From: Acanthamoeba sp. SK_2022b | Lineage: Eukaryota > Discosea > Longamoebia > Acanthamoebidae | Assembly (NCBI GenBank): GCA_027943245.1 | Contig: JANDJZ010000330.1 | Span: 1-35,000 of the forward strand | Direction: 5' to 3' | DNA length: 35,000 nucleotides | Shown here: positions 1 through 10,691 of the stretch, one piece after another | Layout of the letters: every line of letters starts with the position of its first letter | How positions within the stretch are numbered: the first letter of the stretch is position 1 | The notes under the pieces: model-generated | What the model was told of the DNA's origin: nothing | Database searches by the model: none | The model's input: only the letters and a program-made list of their open reading frames with translations | Position numbers and translations under genes: made by a program

Positions 1-1
1 C

Positions 2-589
2 ACGGGGCCGACGGTGCCCGCGATCGCAGGGCTCCCTCCTCCCGTGGCGCCGGTCACGTCGACATCGGCGGTCGTCCCTCCGCTCGCCGGCTACCTCCCC
101 TCTCCGCCCGCATCGGCGACCGGCCCGCCTCTCCCACAGCCGCAGCCTCAGCCTCACCCTCAGGCTATGCTGCCGCCTCAGCAGCAGCAGCAGCAGCCGC
201 CACCGTCGTCCCACCTGGCCCTGCCGCCAGCCCTGGCCACGGCCGCGCCGACCGACGCCCTGGCCTCGATCTCGTCACTCCTGTCCTCGCTCGTCAACGC
301 CACTCATCATCACCAGCAGCAGCAGCAGCAGTATCAGCAGCCGCCGCCACAGATGATGCAGTACCCGCAGCAGCAGCAGCAGCAGCCGCCGCCGTACGGC
401 GCCTATCCGCCTCCTCAGCAGCAGCAGCCGCCGCAGTACCAGCAGCCGCCACACGTACAGTACCAGCAGCAGCAGCCGCCGCCACCACAGCAGCCGCAGC
501 CCGGCCAGTACGGTCCGCCGCCCGGCCAGCAGTACGGCTACGCGCCCCAACCGCCCAGCGGCTACGGCTACCACCACCCGGGCTACTGA
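2..589 (+). CDS. Pro/Gln-rich protein, C-terminal part (5' end outside window)
   Basis: One frame is open from the left edge to the TGA at 587-589, about 195 residues, with no start needed inside the window. The sequence is low complexity: a Pro/Ala/Ser stretch, then runs of Gln alternating with Pro (QQQQQPPP type), a short less biased segment around residues 75-100, and a Tyr/Gly/Pro tail ending GYGYHHPGY. Such tails occur in RNA-binding and splicing proteins and in transcription cofactors, but no folded domain is visible here and the product cannot be named. Antisense frames in this stretch only mirror the CAG repeats. Confidence 0.7.
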   Translation, partial: TGPTVPAIAGLPPPVAPVTSTSAVVPPLAGYLPSPPASATGPPLPQPQPQPHPQAMLPPQQQQQQPPPSSHLALPPALATAAPTDALASISSLLSSLVNATHHHQQQQQQYQQPPPQMMQYPQQQQQQPPPYGAYPPPQQQQPPQYQQPPHVQYQQQQPPPPQQPQPGQYGPPPGQQYGYAPQPPSGYGYHHPGY

Positions 590-684
590 GCAGGAGAGAG
601 TGGAGAGACAGAGAGACATGGGAGTTGTGTATGTACAACGCGCACATGAAACATTGTGTGTTGTGCGCTAGTATTGCTTCTTGG

Positions 685-1427
685 TCACGAGCGCATGCCG
701 TCTTCGTCGTCGCTGAGCTCGTCGAGCGCGGTGTCGAGTGGCACCTGTGTCAGGTGGACACATCACGATGTCAGCGGCTGTTGTGTTGGCGTGTATCATG
801 TGGGAGAGAAGCATGAACCTTCCAGTAGTTCCAGGTGTTGTAGAGGGGGTCGGCCTCTGTTGGGCTCTCGCGTACTCGCTTCCTCCTGCTACTTGGATCG
901 TTTTCATCTTTCGCATCTCGCGTAGCGCTCGTTGTGGTCGCGATCTGTTCCGCCTCCTCCCTCGTCCGCTTCCTCTTGGCTGCGCCTACTTCTGACGCCG
1001 CTGTGGCTGGTCGCTTGGTGCGCCGATTCGAAAGTTGCTCTTCATCTTGTGGCCCTTCGTCTCTGCTTCTCTTTCCACGACTCGACGCGTCTGGATCAGT
1101 CCTCGCTGGCTCGCCCTCTTGCAACCTCATCCGTTTCTCCAGCTTCCCCCCGTCTCCTTTGGCAGCATGGTGTTGCAGCACCAATCTCCCTACGTCGCGA
1201 TCGCATTCATCAGCAATTTTCCTCTTTCTGCCATGGAGCTCACTCAAACATGACGTAGTGGTGGAGATTTTGCCGGAGCTGTGGTCATATCTTCGCAGTT
1301 TGCTCTTCATCTCGTCCCTCGGCTCGTACGCTGCCAAATCGCGTGCGCACATCGCAGCTGGCCTCTTCCGGCAGTAGGGAGCCACAAGTGAGTCTGGCCG
1401 CAAGCCAACCAACATGCGGTCTTCCAT
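685..1427 (-). CDS. Small highly charged, probably nuclear protein, function unknown
   Basis: The start is the ATG at 1427. Exon 1 (1427-819) ends at AAG|gttcat and joins in phase 0 to exon 2 (744-685), giving 222 residues. The spliced C-terminus is acidic (DELSDDEDGMRS), which fits better than the 771 stop reached without splicing. The protein is rich in Arg, Lys, Glu and Asp and repeats a basic cluster about every 20 residues (GRKRK, EKRMR, GKRSR, AKRKR, RRKRV), each followed by acidic residues. These clusters resemble nuclear localisation signals. There is no catalytic motif and I do not recognise the family. It is transcribed divergently from the kelch-kinase gene across about 530 bp. Confidence 0.55.
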
Positions 1428-1955
1428 TTTGAGATTAAGCTCAAACCTTTAGATCTTCAACTCGATCGCTCCCTCTGCTTCATTTTAATCGCCCACCCAG
1501 CAGTTCTCTGCTTTCTCGCGTGTGCCACTTTCGGCGTTTTTTCTGTTCCTTCCCGCGCTTTTCACCAACGGTCGTCCGCGCAACTCAGGCACGACCCACA
1601 CGCGGGTCAGGCGCAGGAGGGGAAGCACTTGTGGAGAACCCGAGGGGAATGTGGGCCGCGGCTGGTTCGCAGCATTGTGGCGATCGGGTCAATAGCGGGC
1701 GCGTGCCCTGCCAAATTATGGGGGCCTCGATACCCAATGCAGAGCGACCAGGATATCCGCGTAGCGAGCCCCGCGTTTCTCACCACTTTCGAACACAGCA
1801 CCTTCCTGCTCGGCCACCAGGTCGAGGTATAACCTATGTGCCTTTATCATAACTTTGTCGAAGTCAAAAAACTTTGGATAACTGAAGTTACTGGTTATTT
1901 ACATTTATGTACCCTATTTAATTTTATCCAGTACTATTTCTGCCGCGGAGAGTAA
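1428..1955. promoter_or_regulatory. Divergent intergenic region
   Basis: This region lies between the start of the charged protein (-) and the kelch-kinase (+). Open frames at 1520-1852 show no coding character that joins to either gene. The AT-rich tract 1828-1929 begins gtataac and ends atccag, so it could be an intron in the 5' UTR of the kinase. I see no clear TATA box. Confidence 0.3.
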
Positions 1956-3457
1956 ATGGCTGCGTTGGCGTGGACGGTGCGGGCCACGACGGACGATGGC
2001 CCCAGGGAGGAGCTCCTCAATCGGGGCCATGTGCCCGTGAGTGGCGACATCGCCTACCTGCATACCCAGCGTGCCGTGCACTTCATCGACTCTGGTAGGG
2101 GCACCTCCCTTACCTCTTTTTCTCGCTTGCGTTTTCTCGGAGTCATCCGAAGCATGCGAACATGCGTTAGCCTCGTCCTCGTGTCCGGTCACTCACCAGC
2201 TGCGTGCCACCTGCATTGCACGTTGCAGGCAAGGCAACTTGGGGCAAGCTGTGCGAATTTGGCGACGATCAGTCCGTCGAGGTGCTGCCGCTCTCGCTCA
2301 TAGACTGTCTGTGCGTGTGCTTGCTCTCTGACGCTGCAGGGGGGATCGGCAGGGCGTCTTCCTCTTTGACAGGTGTCTGTATATTCTGCTGCGTCACAGC
2401 GGGAAGAAGGGCTGCTTCCAGATATTCGACCTGCGTCCGACCTTCTCCCTCTCGCTGCGCCACCTTAAGTGTGTCTCGACTCGCGACACCTTAAACTGAT
2501 GGCGTCGTCACAAACAGACACGCAGGCATGGCGGGCGCCGCTGTCGATCAAGGGCGAGATGTGGGCCTCCACCTTCTGTCACGACGACGGTCGCATCTTC
2601 GCCATCGACGACGGCCGAGTCAACTGCCTCGACCTCTGTGCGCATCGCGCTCTCTCTCTCTCTCTCTCTCGTCTTTCCTCGTGCTGACCGTCTGGTGGGG
2701 TTGCGTGTGCGCGAACACAGCATGGAAGGAGTACCGCTGGGTGAGGCTCTCGAGAAAGGAGAACGAAGGGCTGATCGGCAAGGAGGGGTTCTCGCTGGCC
2801 GTAGCCGACAACAAGATCTTCGTCTTTGGCGGCATCAAACACCTCAAACACGAGACCAACACGATATGCGGATTCGACTTGCAGTCGAATGAATGGGAAG
2901 AAGTGGAGACCACGGGTCCCACGCCCAGCCCCAGGCACGGGTCGCATCCATCGGCAAACGGTCTGGCTATGACTGACTGACTATGCGCGTGTGTCATGAT
3001 GTGCACAGATGGGGCCACACTGCGCGTGCGCATTCAGCTGGACGAGCGCTCGTGGTGTATGGTGGATTTTCCAACAATGCGTTCACCAACGACCTCCACC
3101 TCTTGCTCCTGCGTACGTCTTACTCCCTTTGCTTGCTTTCCGCGTTTTTTAATTAATTATTTATTCTATTCATTTTACTCATGTCGCGCCTGGCTTCTCT
3201 GTAGCGTCGGCCCAGTGGCGAGGATTGGAGGCGACCCAGGCGCCGCCGGTGAGCGCCTGGCACGTGGGGTGGATCCACCAGTCCTCCCAACGACTGTACG
3301 TGATCGCCGGTGATGCGTCGCGTCTCTATTCGCTCGACCTTCCTCGCGCGAGCCCCGAACACAAGGTCCGTTCACACACACACCACACACCACGCACCAC
3401 GCACCACGCACCACGCACCACGCACCACGCACCACGCACCACACACACACACACCCA

Positions 3458-3538
<81 letters not shown>

Positions 3539-4367
3539 GCTGGCATGACATACACTCATGATACTGACATGTGGGCCGCTGCAGCTGTCAGATGACAGCG
3601 TCAAACAAGAGATCAACGACCGGGTGAAGCAGCAGGTGAACCGCGAGTTGAAGAAGATACGGCGCGAGATGGTCGAAGAGATGAAGCGGCTCAAGATCGA
3701 GATCAACTTCCAGAAGAAGACCCGGTCGGAGATCGAGATGGAGAACATGTACCTGAAGGAGGAGCGGCTGGAGTGGGAGAAGGACATGGAGGACCTCAAG
3801 GCCGTTGTCATCGAGTGGAGGCAGGAGGCCCTCCAGCTGCGAGATGAGGTCACCGATCTGCAGAGCGAAGTCCAACGCCACAAAGACGACATTGCCAAGT
3901 AAGTCTCGAGTGCTCCCCCCCCCTCCTCCGTTGTGCGTTGCATGGTCATGACTAACCACATTTCCCTAATCAACAAAAATGAAAAACGAAAGGCTTCGCA
4001 ACCTGGGCTCGTCGGTGAGCGGCATCGGGAACGGGTCGCCCATCATCGAATCCAAGCACATCGACTTCAAGGACTCGGTTCGCTTGGGCGATGGTACGAC
4101 CGCACCGCGCGCGCGCTGCACTGTATCTACGCATGCGGAACCTTTTGGCCAACGCGTGTGGACGTTCGCTACGGCATAACCGCAGGCGCCTACGGGAAGG
4201 TGTACCTGGCCAAGTGGCGCGGCCTCGAGGTGGCCGTCAAGAAGTTTCGCAGGCAGGTGCTCACGGCCGAGAACATGTACAAGATACAGCACGAGGTCAA
4301 CCTCATGCGGTGCGTTGTTTGCGAGACTCCTCGTGGTCCAGGGCGGGCATTGCAGCTCATTACCCGG

Positions 4368-4429
<62 letters not shown>

Positions 4430-5066
4430 ACGTGAAGGCAGGTGAGCATTCACCCAAACTGCGCCACGCTCTACGGCACGTGCCGACCTGCGGGCAAAAA
4501 GGGAATATGGATCGTTATGGAGGCGGCCACCGGCAGCGTGCGGGACGTGCTGGTGAGCTCCCCCCCCCAAACCTCTCTCCTTTCCTATTCGACCATTGGA
4601 TTCTAACCGTAATGTATATGTGCGTGTGCGTGTGCGTGTGCGTGTGCGTGTACGATAGACCAAACTCGGGTCATTGCCCCTGCACACAGCGGTCAGCATC
4701 GCTGCGGACGCTGCGCAGGCGTTGGCCTTTCTCCACTGCAATGGCATTGCGCACCGAGACATGGCTGGTGAGTCTCGGCTAGTCCCCGTCTCTTTGCTCA
4801 GCTCCTCATCGACTCAACATGCATGCGTTCACACCACACCACACCACCACACCACACCACACCACACCACACCACACCACACCACACCACACCACACCAC
4901 ACCACACCACACCACACCACACCACACAGCGCGTAATGTGCTGGTCACGAAGGACATGCGGGGCCTTCTCTCCGACTTTGGCCTCTCTCGGCTGGTCTCC
5001 GACACCAGCGCTTCACTGCACACCCACACCGTTGGCAATATACGGGTAAGCTCTCTCATCGGCACT

Positions 5067-5137
<71 letters not shown>

Positions 5138-6049
5138 CTGGGTACCTGTCCACGACGCTCAACGCTGTGTGCGTGGGGTGGTCGCGTCGCGCAGTGGATG
5201 TCGCCGGATGAGTTGCTGACGACCGAGGACTACACGTCGTTCGAGATATCGTCCAAGGCCGACGTGTGGTCGTTCGGCGTGTTCCTGTGGGAAATGGGCA
5301 CCGGCAAGCTGCTCCGACCCTACTCCAACATGGGCGACGCCCAGGTCGTCGCGGTGCTGCGCGCCGGGAAGACTCTGCCAGTGGACAGCCACGGTTTCCA
5401 TCCAACCATTCGGGCGATCCTACAGCGCTGCTGGCGAATGGAACCCTCAGCAAGGTCCGTTCCTTTTTATTTAAATAATTTATTTCTTCTAAATTATTAA
5501 ATAAAAATATATAAAGTTTACACAGTAGTATCGATTTCAATTCTATTTTATTTTTTGCGGTAATTTACATGTAATGATCTGTCCAACCACCAAAGGCCAT
5601 CGATGGAGACGGTCCACCTTGAGCTGGCCAGACTCGCGGAAGAGCTGACCCGAGACGCGATCGCTGGCGGCATCGCCACGCCTCCCTCGCCTCCGCCCGT
5701 TTCCAAGGTACCCATGCTCGTCGCTGACGATGATCGTGTTGGGCACGGGCTGATTGTTGAGGGGTCCACCTCCCACCTCCAGCAGCCCGCCGTGCCCAAG
5801 CTCGCGTTCCCCGCGCCGCCTATGCCGCCGCTGTCGCCGCCGCCTTCCCCCATCCAGAAGCAGGGCCCGGATGACGGCGGAATGGTCAGGCGACCAAAGA
5901 GGGGTGACGCCCAGCGACCGCGGGAAGAGAACTCCATGCGAACGGCGCTGCGAACGGCCATGGACAAGCGCCGCACGTCCCTGGAGGATCTCAGCTCGAC
6001 CGGCAACTCGCTACAGGACTCCACGTCTTCGTCCATCTGGCGACCCTGA
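1956..6049 (+). CDS. Kelch-repeat / coiled-coil / TKL-type protein kinase fusion
   Basis: Fifteen exons: 1956-2094, 2229-2310, 2340-2470, 2518-2637, 2721-2940, 3009-3112, 3205-3365, 3585-3898, 3993-4093, 4186-4313, 4442-4552, 4659-4767, 4930-5045, 5195-5454, 5596-6049; about 849 residues. The ATG at 1956 directly follows an in-frame TAA. Residues 1-319 are kelch-like blades (FVFGGIKHL, LVVYGGFSN, PRHGWGHTARAHS). Residues 320-423 form a long charged coiled coil. Residues 445-698 are a kinase: G-loop LGDGAYGKVY, VAVKKF lysine, HRDMAARN, SDFGLSRL, WMSPDELL, DVWSFGVFLWEM. HRDMAARN has the AARN order typical of tyrosine kinases; the remainder looks like the tyrosine-kinase-like (TKL) group. The tail is Pro/Ser-rich. 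The exon 10 donor is uncertain: the donor at 4310 fits the family length but gives a stop, while the donor at 4314 keeps the frame and adds one Cys. The protein is cytoplasmic by prediction (no signal or membrane segment). The substrate is unknown. Confidence 0.82.
2311..2339 (+). other. Probable 29-nt intron
   Basis: GTGCGT...CTGCAG, 29 nt. Removing it joins LSLIDCL to GDRQGVFLFDR in phase and continues a kelch-like blade; without removal the frame changes to an unrelated sequence. Confidence 0.5.
3388..3440. repeat. CACCACG heptamer tandem repeat (intron 7 of kelch-kinase)
   Basis: About seven copies of a 7-nt unit, directly followed by a long CA tract. It lies wholly inside the intron 3366-3584. 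Confidence 0.85.
3441..3537. repeat. (CA)n microsatellite, about 97 nt
   Basis: A nearly pure CA tract on the coding strand of the kelch-kinase intron 3366-3584. Confidence 0.95.
4369..4428. repeat. (TG)n microsatellite, about 60 nt
   Basis: Lies in intron 10 of the kelch-kinase. This is the only long tract in the window with TG rather than CA on the coding strand. Confidence 0.95.
4617..4650. repeat. (TGTGCG)n hexamer repeat
   Basis: About five copies near the 3' end of intron 11 of the kelch-kinase, just before the gatag acceptor. Confidence 0.8.
4831..4928. repeat. (ACACC)n pentamer repeat, about 98 nt
   Basis: About 19 copies of the 5-nt unit. The array fills the 3' half of intron 12, and its last unit supplies the CACAG acceptor at 4925-4929. 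Confidence 0.95.
5070..5136. repeat. (CA)n microsatellite, about 67 nt
   Basis: A pure CA tract on the coding strand in intron 13 of the kelch-kinase. Confidence 0.95.
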
Positions 6050-6268
6050 TCAAATCGCAAAAGGCCAGATGAAATTCAATCACCACCACATCTTTGACCA
6101 AGATCGATTCGATTCAATTTTGTTTCTATGTGATGAAAAGACGTGTGGGTATCTTCTCACGACCGTTGACGCAAGACCGCACCTCAAGGGAATAGTGGTG
6201 TTTATTGGGAGGCATCAGTTCGATTTTCAGCCACTTCAACTTGGTCGGTATCAAGGGGGCGAATCGAC

Positions 6269-6616
6269 TTAGTTGATCTGAGCGGGGGCCGAGGAAGAGC
6301 ACAGGCCAAGGTCCGTGCAGACCTCCTCGGGGCTCACGCCCTTGGAGATGTAGTTAATGACGGTGGGTACATAGGTCGCAACGAAGCTATCGCAGGGCTG
6401 GCTGATGGAAGGAGGGGCCAGGTCGCACACGGCCTGCAGCTCGGCAATGATGGCGGACTCAGTGTAGTTGGCCTGGAGGAAGCCCACGATGTACGAGACA
6501 GAGAACTCGCAGACGGTGCAAGTCACGGGGTCCTGAGCGGCGGCCAGGTTGGCGGACGACAGGGTCAGGGCAAGGATGACGGCCACGGAGACGAGAAGCG
6601 AGGCGAAGATGTTCAT
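6269..6616 (-). CDS. Secreted saposin-B-domain protein
   Basis: 115 residues from the ATG at 6616. The chosen start opens a clear signal peptide (MNIFASLLVSVAVILALTL, cleavage near LAAAQ). The frame is open further upstream but has no signal there. The mature part of about 88 residues carries six cysteines in saposin-B order: CTVC near the start, AVC, QPC, then EVC and GLC at the end. Saposin-like proteins bind or perturb lipids; amoebae use them against ingested bacteria or as lipid carriers. The sequence alone cannot tell a pore former from a carrier. A strong donor-like GGTAAGT on the minus strand near 6711 and a TTCTTCCAG near 6646 suggest a 5'-UTR intron. A decayed relative lies at 8640-8875. 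Confidence 0.85.
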   Translation of the reverse strand: MNIFASLLVSVAVILALTLSSANLAAAQDPVTCTVCEFSVSYIVGFLQANYTESAIIAELQAVCDLAPPSISQPCDSFVATYVPTVINYISKGVSPEEVCTDLGLCSSSAPAQIN

Positions 6617-7001
6617 TGCTATCTTGTTGGAAGAGGGCTGCTGGAAGAAAGACTGTTCCCCCTTTCCCCCGGTGAGAAAGGTGTCCCTCACCGGTGTCCG
6701 TTCGTCAAACTTACCTAAAAAGGACATAGAAGAGGCAGATGGTAGAGGATGCATATCTCACCTCCCGGGCAGGATGCCGGGACGTTTCCTTTCCGGACGT
6801 TTTTCTCTTTTTCCTTTGGCGGAGTGAGGGTGAGGGGGAGAAGATGGCCAGCGGAAAGTCTCTCACCATCATCACGTCACTTGACTGGGATGGCCGTGAG
6901 CGACCAAAAGCTCTGGCAGAACCCAGCTCCAGGTACTGCGGCATCTCAACGAAACCCCGGTCCATCGTTTCCTTCTCCCTGTGTAGCGCTAACTCGGCAC
7001 T
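6617..7001. promoter_or_regulatory. Divergent promoter region between saposin-like gene and transporter
   Basis: 385 bp shared by two divergent genes. It contains a perfect 8-bp inverted repeat CCGGTGAG/CTCACCGG at 6669-6676 and 6687-6694 (10-nt spacer). I see no convincing TATA box. Confidence 0.35.
6669..6694. repeat. Short inverted repeat
   Basis: CCGGTGAG, 10-nt spacer, CTCACCGG. It lies upstream of the saposin-like start and possibly inside its 5'-UTR intron. It could be a protein-binding site or chance. Confidence 0.35.
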
Positions 7002-8440
7002 ATGCGCAGACGCACGATAGTGCTGGTGGTACTGTTTTACTATGTAGTGTCCATCTCGCTGGTGCTGCTGAACAAAATGGTGCTCAACTCGCGAAGTCTG
7101 CCATACCCACTCTTCGTCACCTGGACACAGCTCGTGGTCACTGTTGTGTGCATCTGGCTCCTTTCTCTGCTCAAGCAATGGCATGACTCTAGTTCTGCTC
7201 GGAGTGCGATGTGCCGGCGAGTGGTGCTAACAGCTGTGTGGTGCCTAGGTTTCCCTCAGTTTTGAGTCCCTTGCCTTCTATCCACCTCGAGTTTGACATC
7301 GAGAAGGCTCAAAGGATCTTTCCCTTGACCCTCATCTTCGTGCTGATGGTGGCCTCCAACAACTTGTGCCTCCAATACGTTCAAGTTTCTTTCTATCAAG
7401 TACGCTAGCCCTCCTTGGCGTATCTGCCTTAAACTGGGACTCTCACTTCCGCTCTTCTCCCAACAGATCGCTCGTTCTCTGACTATCCTCTTTTCTATCG
7501 CCTTGACCTCAGTCTTTCTTCAAACATCAACATCCTTCAGGGTACCTGGAGGTCTACTGGCAGCTGTGTCCGCCAGTTTGCTGACTGTAAACTCTTTGAT
7601 ACCAAAGGCGTGCCAGGCCTGTGTGGTGGTGATGTCCGGCTTCGCCTTGGGGAGCATCGGTGAAGCGCGGTTTTCATGGCTGGGCTTGGTTTACGGACTA
7701 CTCTCCAGCGTCTTCGTCGCCCTCTACGGCATCTTCGTAAAGCGAGCCTCTCCAGTCGTTGATAACAATTCCTGGTAAGAGGAGATCTGGATCAGCGCGT
7801 AAAGACTCAATTCAGGACGGCTAACCGTGCACCTCATCAGGAGGCTAATGGCCTACAACTCCGAGATGTCCATGGTGGCGATGATTCCCTTGATCTTCTT
7901 CTCTGGTACATACTTACCCTGTCCTTCTCCCAATCACCGCCTTAATGTGCGGCCCCCTGTGAATCGCCAGGAGAAGCCGTCGAGTTGCCCCAAGCCTTGC
8001 CCCAGCTCGACGTTCCCAGCATAGCTACCCTGTTGTTGTCCGGCGTTCTCGGGTTCCTGATCAACATCGCCGTGTTTTTGCAGATAAAACACACCAGGTA
8101 GGTGCATCTCCCCTTCTAGCCAGCGGGCAGTGTCACTTACACAGGCATCCTCACTCTACCAACGCGCTCAGCCCCCTCACCAACAATGTCAGTGGAACAT
8201 TCAAGGGTTGCTTCCAGCTCATCATCTCGGCCTTTGTGTTTGGTATAGCCTCGATTCTGCGTTACTTGCGTCAGCGCATCTCAACCGATCTCATGGTGCT
8301 CGGTGGCAGGGGATTCGGTGACACCGATGAACGTGCTGGGCACGCTGCTGGTCGTGGCCGGCTCCGCCTGGTATTCGCATGTGCGCTACGTGGAGATGAC
8401 GCAGGCTGAGCACCACAGCGAACGCAAGAAATGGATGTAA
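7002..8440 (+). CDS. GDP-fucose-type nucleotide-sugar transporter (SLC35C1 / TPT family)
   Basis: Eight exons: 7002-7203, 7260-7399, 7467-7541, 7608-7774, 7841-7905, 7971-8097, 8172-8242, 8310-8440; 325 residues, a normal length for the family. The chain is hydrophobic with about ten predicted helices. Family marks in order: LLNK in helix 1, NNLCLQYVQVSFYQIARSLT, GFALG, WLGLVYGLLSSVFVALYGIFVKR, WRLMAYN, LGFLINIAVFLQIKHTSPLTNNVSGTFKG. The NNLCL...YVxVxFY and SPLTxNVSGT segments are those I associate with Golgi GDP-fucose transporters. Expected role: exchange of GDP-fucose for GMP across the Golgi or ER membrane. The C-terminal tail is Lys/His-rich. The exact sugar specificity is inferred. A diverged copy of the final exon lies at 8965-9015. 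Confidence 0.85.
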
Positions 8441-8639
8441 ATGGTATAAGACAAGATGCATGCTCTCTTCATACTTCTATTATTTATCCTTCGATCAGGT
8501 CTGCGTGGATCATCTCCTATGCGCCTCCTCGAACAAGTTGGCTATCAACCTAGTCACCTAGACAAGGTTGAGCGCCGATGGGGCTGCCATGGCCGCATGG
8601 AGCACAATTTTTTATATTCTCGACTGTTCTCCCCTCTTC

Positions 8640-8875
8640 CGTGGGGGGGCTCACACCAGGGAGATCAAGTTGATGACGATGGGCACGAAGATCTCTACTA
8701 AGCCATCGCAGGGCAGGCTGATGAGAGGAGGGGCCAGGTTGCACGTGGCCACGAACTGGCGGATGATTGTAGACTCGGTATAGTTGGCCTGGAGGTAGGT
8801 ATGTGACGACGTTGCAGAATGCACAAGCCAGCGAGCTCTGAGCGACGGCCAGGTTGGCGGATGATAAAAAGGACC
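8640..8875 (-). pseudogene. Decayed copy of the saposin-like gene
   Basis: The plus-strand text 8690-8875 matches 6380-6565 of the intact saposin-like gene almost end to end (for example atcgcagggc, gaggaggggccaggt, tagttggcctggagg, ggccaggttggcgg), with many substitutions and small indels. The minus-strand reading frame is broken and the signal-peptide end is missing. A short agaagcgaggcg at 8923-8934 matches the signal-peptide coding part of the intact gene. It is described only as a broken copy. Confidence 0.75.
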
Positions 8876-8959
8876 TATTCAGGTTTCCTTTTTTTTTCCT
8901 TAATGTGTACTTTTTACCACAGAAGCGAGGCGCTACACGAAGGCCTGCGAATGCCGGCA

Positions 8960-9020
8960 ACAACATGGCGTTCGGGGAGATGACACAGGCTGAGCACCAC
9001 AGCAAGCGCAAGATGGTAAC
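8960..9020 (+). pseudogene. Decayed copy of the last exon of the nucleotide-sugar transporter
   Basis: Plus-strand sequence around 8972-9014 matches the coding end of the transporter at 8390-8432 (GGAGATGACxCAGGCTGAGC and following), with a few changes. It reads EMTQAEHHSKRK where the intact gene reads EMTQAEHHSERK. The rest of the transporter is absent. Order and orientation relative to the saposin remnant match the intact pair. Confidence 0.75.
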
Positions 9021-9101
9021 GGTGTTTTCGGAAACAACATCTTGCAAGATTAAAAATGTACACTGCAGCCAAAAAAGATTAAAAAAGTGCAGAGAAAGCT
9101 C

Positions 9102-10255
9102 TCATGGGTTGATGCTTCCTCGATGGCTGACGGTCAGCCCAGCGCCGTTGGTGGTCGGCGGGATGTCGTTGTCATCTTCGGTCTCGTCGTCGGTATCGGG
9201 CTTCTCGAAGGGGAAATGGACGGACCGTGTACGGCCAGTGCTGGAGACGGTGCTGGCGCGGCTCAGGGGCTCGGCCGAGGTCACGTCCTGCAGCATCGTC
9301 GACGACCCATCCAGGGGAGCTATCCACGTGGATTCTTAAGTATGGATATGTTGTCAACCAAACACACATATTGGATAGATGAGATTTGCATTATTTGGTT
9401 GTTTATTTTAATTACATATAGAAATGTGGAAATATATTGATATATAATATAATATAATATATAATATATAGGGGGAATATTGAAAGAATAGAATCTGAGA
9501 ATGTGTTTATTGAAATAAATAATAAATGAGGAAGAGAACTCTAGTCAAAAAAAGAGTGTTGCGCTGTCAATACCGAATTGATAGAGACTCGGTTGTCGCA
9601 TCGCTTGCGTCTTGAGCTTTGCCAATGTTGACCGCGCTGCGGAGAGTGGAATCAAGAAACAATTCAGCGGACCATGGCCACGACGATAAATCACAAAAAG
9701 AACTCTGACAGTACCTGACATGTCCTTTCGTGTGATGACGCCCACCACAACGCCCTCCTTGTCCACTGCACCAAGGCACCACATGTAGTTCAGAAACTGT
9801 CACACTGCACGCGCGCGCGCAGTGTGTGTGCGTGTCGCGTGTGTGTAGCTGATGCGTTACCGATGATGAGGTGACGGAGTCCCATGGTGCGGAAGACACG
9901 GAACACCCGCCTCATGGGGCACGTCTCCAGCACTCGCACCGGGTTGGCGTTCATATCTGCCGCAACGACCATCAGCCCAACACATTTTTTCTTTTGTTAA
10001 AAATTATAAATAACCAAAACAAAGACGTACAGGGTGCGAGGGCGAGCCAGTTCTTCTTTTCGTCCTCGCCCAGATGCACCTGGTCGATGTCGGGATACCG
10101 CGGGTAGTAGTCCAAGAACGTGTCGACGCTCAGCAGGTTCTGGTCCTGCACGCCCTTGTCCTGCACCTCCGATTGCTGTGCACCGATCGACCAGTCGACT
10201 CAGATCATGCGCGAGCCTCAACGTAACACTCCAATTCGTGCGTGCGTGCATGCGG

Positions 10256-10317
<62 letters not shown>

Positions 10318-10614
10318 TACGTACGGAATACCAGCGCTTGTTCATGAGAAGAATGACGAGCTGCCAGCGCAGGATGACGCCCAGCAGGTGTCCCTTCTTG
10401 TCCACCACGGGGAACCCGTTGTGGGTTGTCTTCGACAGCACCTGAGCACGCATACGAGATGCACCCCTAGACGTCAGAGAAGAGGCCACCTCCCGCGCCC
10501 CTGGCCAGTCCAAAACGACTGAGGGCGTACTCGGTGGACGATCGACACTTTCTCGATCTGGCGGAAGTAGATTGGCGGTTTGCTCATCACATGCTTGGCT
10601 CGCAGATGCATCTG

Positions 10615-10691
<77 letters not shown>

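Noticed and set aside
275..647. Two long antisense open frames rich in Leu/Arg or Ala opposite the Pro/Gln-rich gene
   Set aside because: They are the complements of CAG/CCG repeat DNA and have no independent coding signal.
3175..3976. Cys/Val- or His/Thr-repeat open frames across the CA tract
   Set aside because: These are translations of microsatellite DNA inside an intron.
3388..5136. CRISPR-like array
   Set aside because: The repeats are simple tandem units without spacers, inside introns of a eukaryotic gene.
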